From the NCBI GenBank assembly GCA_937898525.1, contig CALCBC010000019.1, positions 1 to 60,643 of the forward strand: a stretch of DNA of 60,643 nt, written 5' to 3'. The notes beneath the pieces were generated by a model, which was not told the origin of the DNA, searched no databases, and saw only the letters and a program-made list of their open reading frames with translations. A program made the translations under genes and the position numbers. Source of the stretch: an uncultured Sphingomonadales bacterium (lineage in GTDB: Bacteria; Pseudomonadota; Alphaproteobacteria; Sphingomonadales; Sphingomonadaceae). Below, one piece after another: positions 16,284 through 23,819 of this stretch (positions within the stretch are counted from its first letter, which is position 1; every line of letters starts with the position of its first letter).

Positions 16284-17096
16284 TCAAAGGCTCCATTCGG
16301 GAGTGGGACGAGAGCTCAGCAGGCGCTGCGCGACGAGGTGGCTGAACTCGTTGTCGACGTCGATCGCGAGCCGGCCGTCGCTGACGATCTGCGCCCTGAT
16401 TCGCTTGCCGAAGCGCCTCGAAACTCGCGACAGCATGCGATCGACGGTGAACAGCCCGAGCCGGAAGCCGATCAGGTTGCCGAGCCCGAAAGCGCCCACG
16501 AAGCGCTTGGGGAACTTGAGGAACTGCCCGCCCCCGCGGAAAATTTCGGCGGTCGCTACGGCGTCACGGTTCTTGAGCCAGAAGGTGTTGCAACCGGAGA
16601 ACGCGCCGTCGCGGAATTCCCAGAACCGCGGCTGGCCCTCCTCATGCGCCGCGAGGATGTCCTCCTTGCGGGCGAACATTGCAACGGCGTCGGCGTTCTC
16701 GGCGAGCGCGAAGGCATGGAACGCGCGAAGCGCATCCGGAGTCATCAGCACGTTGTCGCCTGTGGTGACGAGCAGCGGGTAGCCGACACCGTCCGCCACG
16801 GTGAGCAGGCTTTCGAGGAGGTTGCTGGCCGAGGCAGCGGTCGTCAGGCGTCCTGCCTCGACGAACGGCCGGACCTCGGGCACGTCGTCAAGCGCGTGGG
16901 GATCGTTGATCGAAACCACGATCCGGCATCCGGGAAAGGCCTGGTCGACCGCGTCGAGCACGTAGCCGATCAGCGGCCGGTCGAGCAGCGGCACGAGGCA
17001 CTTGTGCTCGACGCCGTATTTCGCAGCAAGGGGATCGACCCGGCCAAGGCGTTGCCCGGCAAGGATAAGGACGGTGGGATCGGGCAACTGCGCCAT
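16284..17096 (-). CDS. MobA-like NTP transferase domain protein
   Basis: 270 residues from the ATG at 17096; an in-frame ATG at 17150 would overlap phoH by 20 bases. The nucleotidyltransferase Rossmann-like core is seen in VLILAGQRLGRVDPLA...HKCLVPLLDRPLIGYVLDA, with the Lys of the signature, and in LLVTTGDNVLM with the metal-binding Asp. The C-terminal half (RGGGQFLKFPKRFVGAFGLGNLIGFRLG...SRRFGKRIRAQIVSDGRLAIDVDN) is less familiar and may select the acceptor. Could supply an activated sugar or an alcohol-phosphate for a cofactor or envelope lipid; the substrate cannot be told. It sits inside the phoH-ybeY pair. Confidence 0.8.
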   Translation of the reverse strand: MAQLPDPTVLILAGQRLGRVDPLAAKYGVEHKCLVPLLDRPLIGYVLDAVDQAFPGCRIVVSINDPHALDDVPEVRPFVEAGRLTTAASASNLLESLLTVADGVGYPLLVTTGDNVLMTPDALRAFHAFALAENADAVAMFARKEDILAAHEEGQPRFWEFRDGAFSGCNTFWLKNRDAVATAEIFRGGGQFLKFPKRFVGAFGLGNLIGFRLGLFTVDRMLSRVSRRFGKRIRAQIVSDGRLAIDVDNEFSHLVAQRLLSSRPTPEWSL

Positions 17097-17130
17097 CTGT
17101 GTCGTCAATACCAACGCATCGCCGGACTGG

Positions 17131-18165
17131 TCAGGCGTTCTTGCCCTCATAAGCCTCGACGATGCGGCCGACGATCGGATGGCGCACGACGTCGGCGGCG
17201 GAGAAGCGGATCACGGCAATACCCTCGATGCCGGCCAAACGGCCGACAGCGTCGGCGAGACCGCTCTGCGAGTCGCCGCCCGGGATATCAACCTGATGCG
17301 GGTCGCCGCAGATCACCATGCGGCTGTTCTGTCCGAAGCGCGTGAGAAACATCTTCATCTGCTCGCGGGTGGTATTCTGCGCCTCGTCGAGGATCACGAA
17401 AGCGTCGGCCAGCGTGCGCCCGCGCATGAACGCGATCGGAGCTATCTCGATCTCGCCCGAGGCGATGCGCCGCTCGACCTGCTCGGGCGGCATGCAGTCG
17501 TAGAGTGCATCGTAGAGCGGGCGCAGGTAGGGGTCGACCTTCTCCTTCATGTCGCCCGGAAGGAAGCCGAGCCGCTCGCCGGCTTCGACCGCGGGGCGGC
17601 TGAGGATCAGCCGCTGTACCGAGCCGGTAATGAGCTGGCTGACCGCCTGAGCGACGGCGAGGTAGGTTTTGCCCGTGCCCGCCGGGCCGAGCGCGAAGAT
17701 CATCTCGCGGCTGGCGAGCTGGCGCATGTACTCGGCCTGCATCGCCGTGCGCGGGACGATCGTCTTGCGCCGGGTGCGGATCATGATCGGCGGGCCCTTG
17801 GCATCGCCGGTGATGATCCCGTCCAGCGTCGGTTCGTTCGACTGGGCGATCAGCGCCTCGATGGTGCCGGCATCGAGGTCCTGCCCCGTGAGCAGCTTTT
17901 CATGCATCGCCAGCAGGACTTGGCGGGCGCGGGCGACCTCGTCTTCCTGCCCTTCGATCACGACCTTGTTCCCCCGTGCGGCAATCAGCACGCCGAGGCG
18001 ATTCTCGATCTGCACGAGGTTGGCATCGAATTCACCGAACAGCGCCCCGAGTGTCGCCTGTTCGTCGAAGCGCACTTCGGCCCGGGCGCGCCGCGCGGAA
18101 TCGCGGCGTTCCTCCGGATGAGCCAGCGCCGAGAGTTCCTCGGCGCGAGTTGTCTTGCGGGCCAT
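17131..18165 (-). CDS. phoH: PhoH-family ATPase
   Basis: 344 residues. Walker A is GPAGTGKTYLAV and Walker B AFVILDEAQNTT, followed by RFGQNSRMVICGDPHQVDIP, all typical of PhoH. The N-terminal part contains a KH-like segment (NRLGVLIAARGNKVVIEGQ), suggesting RNA binding. Cytosolic ATPase or helicase linked genetically and physically with YbeY in ribosome metabolism. First of a phoH / NTP transferase / ybeY / corC unit; 99 bases separate it from miaB. Confidence 0.95.
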   Translation of the reverse strand: MARKTTRAEELSALAHPEERRDSARRARAEVRFDEQATLGALFGEFDANLVQIENRLGVLIAARGNKVVIEGQEDEVARARQVLLAMHEKLLTGQDLDAGTIEALIAQSNEPTLDGIITGDAKGPPIMIRTRRKTIVPRTAMQAEYMRQLASREMIFALGPAGTGKTYLAVAQAVSQLITGSVQRLILSRPAVEAGERLGFLPGDMKEKVDPYLRPLYDALYDCMPPEQVERRIASGEIEIAPIAFMRGRTLADAFVILDEAQNTTREQMKMFLTRFGQNSRMVICGDPHQVDIPGGDSQSGLADAVGRLAGIEGIAVIRFSAADVVRHPIVGRIVEAYEGKNA

Positions 18166-18264
18166 GCGCTCCTTTCGCGGTACGATTCGAAAGATAGGCG
18201 CAGCGTTGGCCTGTGCAAGCGGGACGACGACTTGCCGTAGTGGAAAGTTCTCCGCCTGTCGCGT

Positions 18265-19593
18265 TCAGGCGACGGCCCGTTGCAACAGGCGTGCGTGCAG
18301 CGAATTCGGTCCCGCCTCCGCCAGTTCGACGGTCACCATCTCGCCGATCGCCGCATCGCCCTCGAAGAACACCGACTGCAGCCACGGAGACTTGCCGAGC
18401 CATTGGCCGGGCTTCTTGCCTTTGCGTTCGACGAGGACCTCGCAGCGCTTGCCGACACTGGCCCGGTTGAAGGCGAGCTGGTCGCGGTTGAGTGCGGCCT
18501 GGAGGCGCTGCAGGCGCTCGTCCATGACCTCGCGCGGAAGCTGGCCGTCCATCGAGGCTGCCGGCGTTCCTGGGCGGGGCGAGTACTTGAAGCTGAACGC
18601 CTGCGCGTAGCCGACCGCGTCGACGAGGCGCAGGGTGGCCGCGAAGTCGGCTTCGGTCTCCCCCGGGAAGCCGACGATGAAGTCGCCGCTGAGGGCGATG
18701 TCGGGACGGGCCTCGCGGAAGCGGTCGAGCAGGCGCAGATAGCCGTCCGTGGTGTGGCTGCGGTTCATCGCCCTGAGCACGCGGTCGCTGCCGCTCTGCA
18801 CCGGGAGGTGAAGGAACGGCATCAGCTTGGGTTCTTCGGCGTGCGCGCGGATCAGGCCTTCGGTGACGTCGTTCGGGTGGCTGGTCGTGTAGCGGACACG
18901 CTCGAGGCCGGGCAGCCGGGCGACTGCCTTGATCAACGAGTCGAAACCAATGTCGTCATTGGCCCAGGCGTTGACGTTCTGGCCGAGCAGCGTGATCTCG
19001 CGCGCGCCGGCCTCGACCAGAATCTCGGCTTCGCGAAGCAACTCGTTGAAGGGCCGTGAGATTTCTGCGCCCCGCGTGTAGGGTACGACGCAATAGGTGC
19101 AGAACTTGTCACATCCTTCCTGCACGGTGAGGAACGCGCTCGGCCCCGTGCGCCGGCGCCGGGGCAGGGCGGCGAACTTGGCGTCGGCCGGCATATCGGT
19201 ATCGGTCGCGCGCTCGCCTTTCGCGGCGCGGTCGATCATTTCAGGCAGGCGGTGGTAGGCCTGCGGTCCGACCACGAGGCCGACCGCCGGGGCGCGGGTC
19301 ATGATCTCCTCGCCCTCGGCCTGCGCGACGCATCCTGCGACCGCGATCATCGGCTTGCGGCCGGTTTTCTCGCCGGCCTTTGCCAGTCGGCCGATGTCCG
19401 AATAGACCTTTTCGGCTGCCTTCTCGCGGATGTGGCAGGTGTTGAGCACGACGAGGTCGGCATCCTCGCCTTCGGGGGCCTCGCGCAGGCCCTTTTCGGC
19501 CAGCAGCTCAGCCATGCGTTCGCCGTCATAGACGTTCATCTGGCAGCCGAAGCTCTTGACCCTGAAGGTCTGCGGGGCGCGGGTCTGTCGCAT
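18265..19593 (-). CDS. miaB: tRNA-2-methylthio-N6-isopentenyladenosine synthase MiaB
   Basis: 442 residues. A radical-SAM methylthiotransferase acting on A37 of tRNAs. The auxiliary cluster cysteines are Cys17 (SFGCQMN), Cys53 (LNTCHIREKA) and the Cys in VAGCVAQAEG; the radical-SAM motif is CDKFCTYC within VQEGCDKFCTYCVVPYTRG. A C-terminal TRAM domain (KRCEVLVERKGKKPGQWLGKSPWLQSVFFEG) binds tRNA. Follows the acyltransferase gene by 46 bases, in the usual fur-plsC-miaB order. Confidence 0.97.
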   Translation of the reverse strand: MRQTRAPQTFRVKSFGCQMNVYDGERMAELLAEKGLREAPEGEDADLVVLNTCHIREKAAEKVYSDIGRLAKAGEKTGRKPMIAVAGCVAQAEGEEIMTRAPAVGLVVGPQAYHRLPEMIDRAAKGERATDTDMPADAKFAALPRRRRTGPSAFLTVQEGCDKFCTYCVVPYTRGAEISRPFNELLREAEILVEAGAREITLLGQNVNAWANDDIGFDSLIKAVARLPGLERVRYTTSHPNDVTEGLIRAHAEEPKLMPFLHLPVQSGSDRVLRAMNRSHTTDGYLRLLDRFREARPDIALSGDFIVGFPGETEADFAATLRLVDAVGYAQAFSFKYSPRPGTPAASMDGQLPREVMDERLQRLQAALNRDQLAFNRASVGKRCEVLVERKGKKPGQWLGKSPWLQSVFFEGDAAIGEMVTVELAEAGPNSLHARLLQRAVA

Positions 19594-19639
19594 GGGGCCG
19601 GGCGTTAGGCGATTTGGGAGCGAAACGAAAGGACGGGTG

Positions 19640-20302
19640 TCAGATTGGCAGGGAGAGGGCGCGGGCGATCGCTTCCTGCGCCGCCGCGGTCATCGTCTTA
19701 CGGTTGTCGAGCGCCGAGCCTACCAGCGGATCGAGGAAGCGGATGGTCAGGTCGATCCTGCCCGGGCGGGCAAGGATGCGCCGGACGTTGGCGAGACCGG
19801 GCTCGTCGCCGTGCCAGGCGATCTCGGGCGCGTCGGCATAATCGAGTGCGACCGGCTGGACCGGCACCGCATGCGCCAGCGGTTCGACTGCCGACAACAG
19901 CGAGCTCTTGAACGGCAGCAGCGCGGTGCCGTCGTTGGTCGTGCCTTCCGGGAAGATGGTCAGCGGCCTTTCGCCGAGCGCCGCGCGCACCTGCTCTACC
20001 TGGTCGGCGACCGAGCCGCGCCGGTGGCGGGCGATGAACACCGTGTCGTTCTGCTCGCACAGCCAGCGCAGGCCGCCGTGGCTGCCGAGCCCGCTGTGCG
20101 CGACGAAGATCGACCGGCTGGTCGAGGCGAGCGCGAGGATGTCGAGCCAGCTGACGTGATTGGCGAGGAACAGCGCGCCCTTGAGCGCCCGGCCCTCGGT
20201 CCGCACGCGCAACCCGGAGAGGCGGCCCATCGTCGAAAGAAACAGTGGCGGAAGCACGTTGCGTCCGCCGGCAAGCGAGATCGCCGCGTGTGCGGGAACC
20301 AT
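19640..20302 (-). CDS. PlsC-like 1-acylglycerol-3-phosphate acyltransferase
   Basis: 220 residues from the first ATG. Transfers an acyl chain to lysophospholipid at the inner membrane. The catalytic NHVSWLD (N-H-x4-D) and the phosphate-binding FPEGTTNDG boxes are present. The start is uncertain: the frame runs upstream without a stop through LRRVLAASRLAGVGLGFLT, which looks like the usual membrane-interacting N-terminus. No ATG, GTG or TTG lies nearby in that stretch; a CTG at 20359, just after the fur stop, is the best candidate. The product may therefore be about 19 residues longer. Confidence 0.9.
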   Translation of the reverse strand: MVPAHAAISLAGGRNVLPPLFLSTMGRLSGLRVRTEGRALKGALFLANHVSWLDILALASTSRSIFVAHSGLGSHGGLRWLCEQNDTVFIARHRRGSVADQVEQVRAALGERPLTIFPEGTTNDGTALLPFKSSLLSAVEPLAHAVPVQPVALDYADAPEIAWHGDEPGLANVRRILARPGRIDLTIRFLDPLVGSALDNRKTMTAAAQEAIARALSLPI

Positions 20303-20360
20303 CGTCAGGAAGCCGAGCCCGACTCCGGCCAGGCGCGACGCTGCGAGGACTCGGCGCAGC

Positions 20361-20795
20361 TCAGTCCTCGCGGTCCATGCGCACGCCGTAGAGCTCCATC
20401 CGGTGGTCGACCAGCCGGTAGCCGAGCTTCTCGGCGATCACTTTCTGCAGCGCCTCGAGCTCCGGATCGACGAACTCCACGACCTTGCCGGTCTCGACGT
20501 CGATAAGGTGGTCGTGGTGCGCCTCGGGCGCAGCCTCGTAGCGGGCCCGCCCGTCGCCGAAGTCGTGCCGGTCGAGAATGCCGGCTTCCTCGAACAGCCG
20601 CACAGTGCGGTAGACGGTGGCGATCGAGATCTTCGGGTCGATCGCCGCGGCGCGCGCATGCAGCGCCTCGACGTCGGGATGGTCCTCGGCTTCGGACAGC
20701 ACCCGCGCGATGACCCGGCGCTGCTCGGTGATCCTGAGCCCGCGCTCGGCGCACAAGGCTTCGAGGTCGATCGGCTGGTGCAAGTCTGGCCTCAC
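20361..20795 (-). CDS. fur: Ferric uptake regulator family repressor (Fur)
   Basis: 144 residues. The winged helix includes ALCAERGLRITEQRRVIARVL and ISIATVYRTVRLFEEAGIL; the metal sites include the HHDHLIDVETGKVVEF strand. It lacks the C-terminal CxxC zinc pairs of E. coli Fur, as is common in alphaproteobacterial Fur/Mur proteins, so it may respond to Fe2+ or Mn2+. Directly upstream of the acyltransferase, whose true start probably abuts the fur stop. Confidence 0.93.
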   Translation of the reverse strand: MRPDLHQPIDLEALCAERGLRITEQRRVIARVLSEAEDHPDVEALHARAAAIDPKISIATVYRTVRLFEEAGILDRHDFGDGRARYEAAPEAHHDHLIDVETGKVVEFVDPELEALQKVIAEKLGYRLVDHRMELYGVRMDRED

Positions 20796-20859
20796 CCGGA
20801 ATGCAAGAACGCCCCGCTACTATGGAAGCGGCGAGGCGCTTTTACAACCGGGTGCAGGG

Positions 20860-21300
20860 CTATTCGGCCGCCTTCTTGTGGCGACCGCGATGCTGGCCCG
20901 GCTTGCGACCGAGGCCGATTTCCTTCGCCAGCACGCGCCTCTTTTCGGCGTAATCCGGCGCGACCATCGGATAGTCGGCCGGGAGACCCCAGCGGGCGCG
21001 GTACTCGGCCGGAGTCAATCCGTGGTCGGTCATCAGGTGACGCTTGAGCATCTTCATCTTCTTGCCGTCTTCGAGGCAGACGATGTGGTCATTCTTGACC
21101 GATGCACGGATCGAGACCGCGGGTTCGGGCTTGGCCTCGACCTGCGGAGCGGCGCCGAGACCGGCGAGTGCGCCGTAGACGTTCTGGATCAGCGCCGGGA
21201 CTTCCTCCACCCCGACGCTGTTGTTGCTGACATGAGCGGCGACGATGTCGGACGTAAGCGTGATCAGCGTCTCCGACAGATCGTTTTCGATAGTGGCCAT
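20860..21300 (-). CDS. MucR/Ros-family transcriptional regulator
   Basis: 146 residues from the ATG at 21300. The C-terminal zinc-finger-like core is HIVCLEDGKKMKMLKRHLMTDHGLTPAEYRARWGLPADYPMVAPDYAEKR, with Cys and two His ligands. The N-terminus (LTSDIVAAHVSNNSVGVEEVPALIQNVYGALAGL) is the oligomerisation part. MucR-type proteins bind AT-rich DNA as xenogeneic-silencer-like regulators of surface polysaccharide and motility genes. Basic tail RKPGQHRGRHKKAAE. The 150-base upstream gap is notably AT-richer than its surroundings, fitting autoregulation. Confidence 0.95.
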   Translation of the reverse strand: MATIENDLSETLITLTSDIVAAHVSNNSVGVEEVPALIQNVYGALAGLGAAPQVEAKPEPAVSIRASVKNDHIVCLEDGKKMKMLKRHLMTDHGLTPAEYRARWGLPADYPMVAPDYAEKRRVLAKEIGLGRKPGQHRGRHKKAAE

Positions 21301-21453
21301 TAGCTCCCTCTTCTTCTTTTTGTGATCCGCTCCGTTGCGACCCGAACCACAGTTCCGCGAGACTCGGTTGGCTGAGCGACGATACCTGCCCCCTTCTGCA
21401 TCATAATACAAGAGCTACAAGTAATCCGGCGATTTGCAATTCGCGACAGTTAC
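21301..21453 (-). promoter_or_regulatory. AT-richer leader and likely promoter of the mucR-like gene
   Basis: The gap between mucR and rimI has a lower GC content than its neighbours. Reading toward mucR it contains CTTGTATTATG around 21401-21412, a possible -10 region, with no clear -35. MucR proteins favour such AT-rich tracts. No hairpin terminator for rimI is needed because rimI is read through toward mucR on the same strand. Confidence 0.3.
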
Positions 21454-21921
21454 CTAACGAGCCGCGTCGAGATCGAGCGCGAACGTAATCGCGTCGAGCG
21501 GCCCGCCGCTCCCTCGGCGATAATAGTCTCGACGCCGACCGACACTTGAAAAGCCGTGCCGTCGATACAGCCTTTCGGCCGTATTGCCCTCGCGCATTTC
21601 GAGAAACAGCCGCGTCGCGCCGCGGGAGCGCGCAGAGGCGATGAAGCGCTCGAGCAACGCATGGCCGATACCGCGTCCGCGATGCGCCGGGTCGACGGCG
21701 ATCAGCAGCAGTTCCTCCTCGTCCAGCGCGCCGCGCGACAGCGCGAAGCCCGTCGCGGGTTCACCTTCGAGTGGCGGAGCTCCGTCGCGCCCGGCGAGCA
21801 GGTAGTGCGTGTTGGGCAGGACCAGCGCATCGGACACCTGGCGCCGCGTCCAGGCCTCCCCGAACGCAGGGTCGAAGGCCGCCTCCATGACCGCCATGAT
21901 CCGGTCGAGGTCGTCCATCAT
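21454..21921 (-). CDS. rimI: Ribosomal protein alanine N-acetyltransferase (GNAT)
   Basis: 155 residues. The acetyl-CoA binding loop is VDPAHRGRGIGHALLERFI, followed by LEMREGNTAERLYRRHGFSSVGRRRDYY, the RimI pattern. Modifies the N-terminus of ribosomal protein S18 and possibly others. Its ATG overlaps the tsaB stop by four bases (21918-21921), the typical tsaB-rimI coupling. Confidence 0.92.
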   Translation of the reverse strand: MMDDLDRIMAVMEAAFDPAFGEAWTRRQVSDALVLPNTHYLLAGRDGAPPLEGEPATGFALSRGALDEEELLLIAVDPAHRGRGIGHALLERFIASARSRGATRLFLEMREGNTAERLYRRHGFSSVGRRRDYYRRGSGGPLDAITFALDLDAAR

Positions 21922-22535
21922 CGCGCGGACGTCGGCAACCGGGCATCGGGCGGCCGCCCGTAGAGCGGCGCCAGATCAGAGGTGAGACATTCCGCCGGCA
22001 GGAGCGGGAACGACCGGGCGTCGGGCAGGAGGGGGATCGCTTCGCCGTGGCCACGCAGGCCGACGAGCGCGGCCGCTTCGCTGCCGGCGACGAGCGAATG
22101 ACCGGCCACGGTCACAGCCTCGCCCGGCGTCAGCGATGCGGCAGGGCGCTCCGGCCGGCCGTCGTCGGCGAAGTCCTGCACGAACCATTCGCCGTGCCCG
22201 CCGGTCATGCACACGGTGACCGCGCCAGATCGGCCTTGCTGTGCCATGGCCGCGACCAGCGCCAGCGTCGGATAGCCGAGCACCTCGCACTGCCAGACCA
22301 GCCCCAGCGCACGCGCCGCCGCGAGGCCGATCCTCACCCCGGTGAAACTGCCCGGGCCGAGCGCGACCGCGATCCGCCCGGCACGGCCCTTGCCGGGCAG
22401 TTCGGCGATCATCGGCACGAGTCTCTCCGCGTGGCCGCGGCCGATTACCTGGTACGAGCCGGCCAGCAGGGTCTCGCCCTCGAACAGGGCAGACGAGCAC
22501 GCTTCGGTGGCGCTGTCGATCACGAGAGTCCGCAC
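21918..22535 (-). CDS. tsaB: tRNA threonylcarbamoyladenosine biosynthesis protein TsaB
   Basis: 205 residues. N-terminal ASKHA-fold strand LVIDSATEACSSALFEG and the motif ALGPGSFTGVRIGLAAARAL identify TsaB. It activates TsaD in the synthesis of t6A37 in ANN-decoding tRNAs. Cytosolic. Coupled to rimI downstream and 11 bases after the nitroreductase gene. Confidence 0.94.
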   Translation of the reverse strand: MRTLVIDSATEACSSALFEGETLLAGSYQVIGRGHAERLVPMIAELPGKGRAGRIAVALGPGSFTGVRIGLAAARALGLVWQCEVLGYPTLALVAAMAQQGRSGAVTVCMTGGHGEWFVQDFADDGRPERPAASLTPGEAVTVAGHSLVAGSEAAALVGLRGHGEAIPLLPDARSFPLLPAECLTSDLAPLYGRPPDARLPTSAR

Positions 22536-22546
22536 GGAGCGGGCGC

Positions 22547-23137
22547 CTACAGGATGCGATTGAAGACGTCGAACTCCGGCCGCGGGCTGCGCCCGAAGAT
22601 GCTGGCCGGGTCGCCGCGGCCGATCGCGCAGATGAAGTTCGAGCGGACGTTCGGCTGGTCGGCGAAGAACTCGGCATCGACCGCGGCGTTGTCGAATCCC
22701 GACATCGGCCCACAGTCGAGCCCGAGCGCCCGCGCCGCGAGCATCAGGTAGGCGCCCTGGAGCGAGGAGTTGCGGAACGCGTTGGCGTGGCGCAGCTCTT
22801 CATTGAGAAACCAACTGCGCGCATCGGTATGCGGGAACAGCCAGGGCAACTGCTCGTGGAATTCGAGGTCCATGCCGACGATGACACAGACCGGTGCCCC
22901 GGTGATCTTGGGCCGATTCGCCTCGCTGGCGTGTGCGGCGAGACGCGCCTTGGCCTCGGGACTCCTGCACCAGACCAGCCGCGCCGGCTGCTGGTTCGCC
23001 GAAGTGGGCCCCATCTTCATGAGGTCGTAGATCGCGCGGATCTGCGCGTCGGTAACTTCTTCGTCGAGCCAGGCGTTGTAGCTGCGAGCTTCGCGGAAAA
23101 GCTGGTCCAGCGCGGCGTCTGGCAAGGGCTCGGGCAT
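22547..23137 (-). CDS. RutE/HadB-like nitroreductase-family NAD(P)H oxidoreductase
   Basis: 196 residues. The pattern LFREARSYNAWLDEEVTDAQIRAIYDLMKMGPTSANQQPARLVW and QGAYLMLAARALGLDCGPMSGFDNAAVDAEFF matches the malonic semialdehyde reductase RutE branch of FMN-dependent nitroreductases. No other rut genes are nearby, so its role is probably general aldehyde, quinone or nitro reduction. The ATG overlaps the last base of the nfuA-like stop (TGATG), giving coupled translation. Confidence 0.88.
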   Translation of the reverse strand: MPEPLPDAALDQLFREARSYNAWLDEEVTDAQIRAIYDLMKMGPTSANQQPARLVWCRSPEAKARLAAHASEANRPKITGAPVCVIVGMDLEFHEQLPWLFPHTDARSWFLNEELRHANAFRNSSLQGAYLMLAARALGLDCGPMSGFDNAAVDAEFFADQPNVRSNFICAIGRGDPASIFGRSPRPEFDVFNRIL

Positions 23138-23715
23138 CAGGCCGCGCGGACCTCGCGAACTTCGGGAACGTAGTGTTTGAGCAGGCTTTCGATCCCGTGC
23201 TTGAGCGTCGCGGTCGAGCTCGGGCAGCCCGAGCAGGCGCCCTGCATAGCGAGATAGACGACGCCCTCGCGGAAGCCGCGATAGCGGATGTCGCCGCCAT
23301 CATTGGCGACCGCAGGTCGCACGCGGGTCTCGATCAGCTCCTTGATCTGCTCGACGACCTCGGCATCGGCCGGATCGTCGCCGATGTTCTCGTCAGGCTC
23401 GGGTGGCACCGAGATGCCGCTCGCGGTTCCGCCGACGAACAGCGGAGCCTGGCTGACGAAATGGTCGAGCAATACTGAAACCACCTGCGGTTTGAGCAAG
23501 CTCCAGTCGGCACCGGGAGCGGCCGTCACCGAGACGAAGTCGGTACCGAAGAACACGCCGGTAACCTCACCCGTGTCGAACAGTGCCTGCGCCAGCGGCG
23601 AAGCTTCCGCCTCCTCGGGAGAGGCGAAATCTCGCGTCCCCGAAGGCATCACGCGCTGCCCTGGCAGGAACTTGAGTGTCGCCGGGTTGGGCGTGGTTTC
23701 GGTCTCGATGAACAT
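23137..23715 (-). CDS. NfuA/NifU-family Fe-S cluster carrier
   Basis: 192 residues. The N-terminal Nfu_N domain begins MFIETETTPNPATLKFLPGQ. The C-terminal NifU domain (IKELIETRVRPAVANDGGDIRYRGF) carries the cluster-binding C-x2-C in GACSGCPSSTATLKHGIESLL. It carries and delivers [4Fe-4S] clusters; possible clients in this window include MutY and MiaB. Head of the nfuA / nitroreductase / tsaB / rimI group. Confidence 0.94.
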   Translation of the reverse strand: MFIETETTPNPATLKFLPGQRVMPSGTRDFASPEEAEASPLAQALFDTGEVTGVFFGTDFVSVTAAPGADWSLLKPQVVSVLLDHFVSQAPLFVGGTASGISVPPEPDENIGDDPADAEVVEQIKELIETRVRPAVANDGGDIRYRGFREGVVYLAMQGACSGCPSSTATLKHGIESLLKHYVPEVREVRAA

Positions 23716-23819
23716 GGCCGTGATGTAGGATGCGCGGCGGTCACCCGCAAGCGCGGCAAGTCCCGGCCGCGAGCGACATTCACTGGCCCTTCATCACTTC
23801 GCTGCCTATGCGCGGGTGC

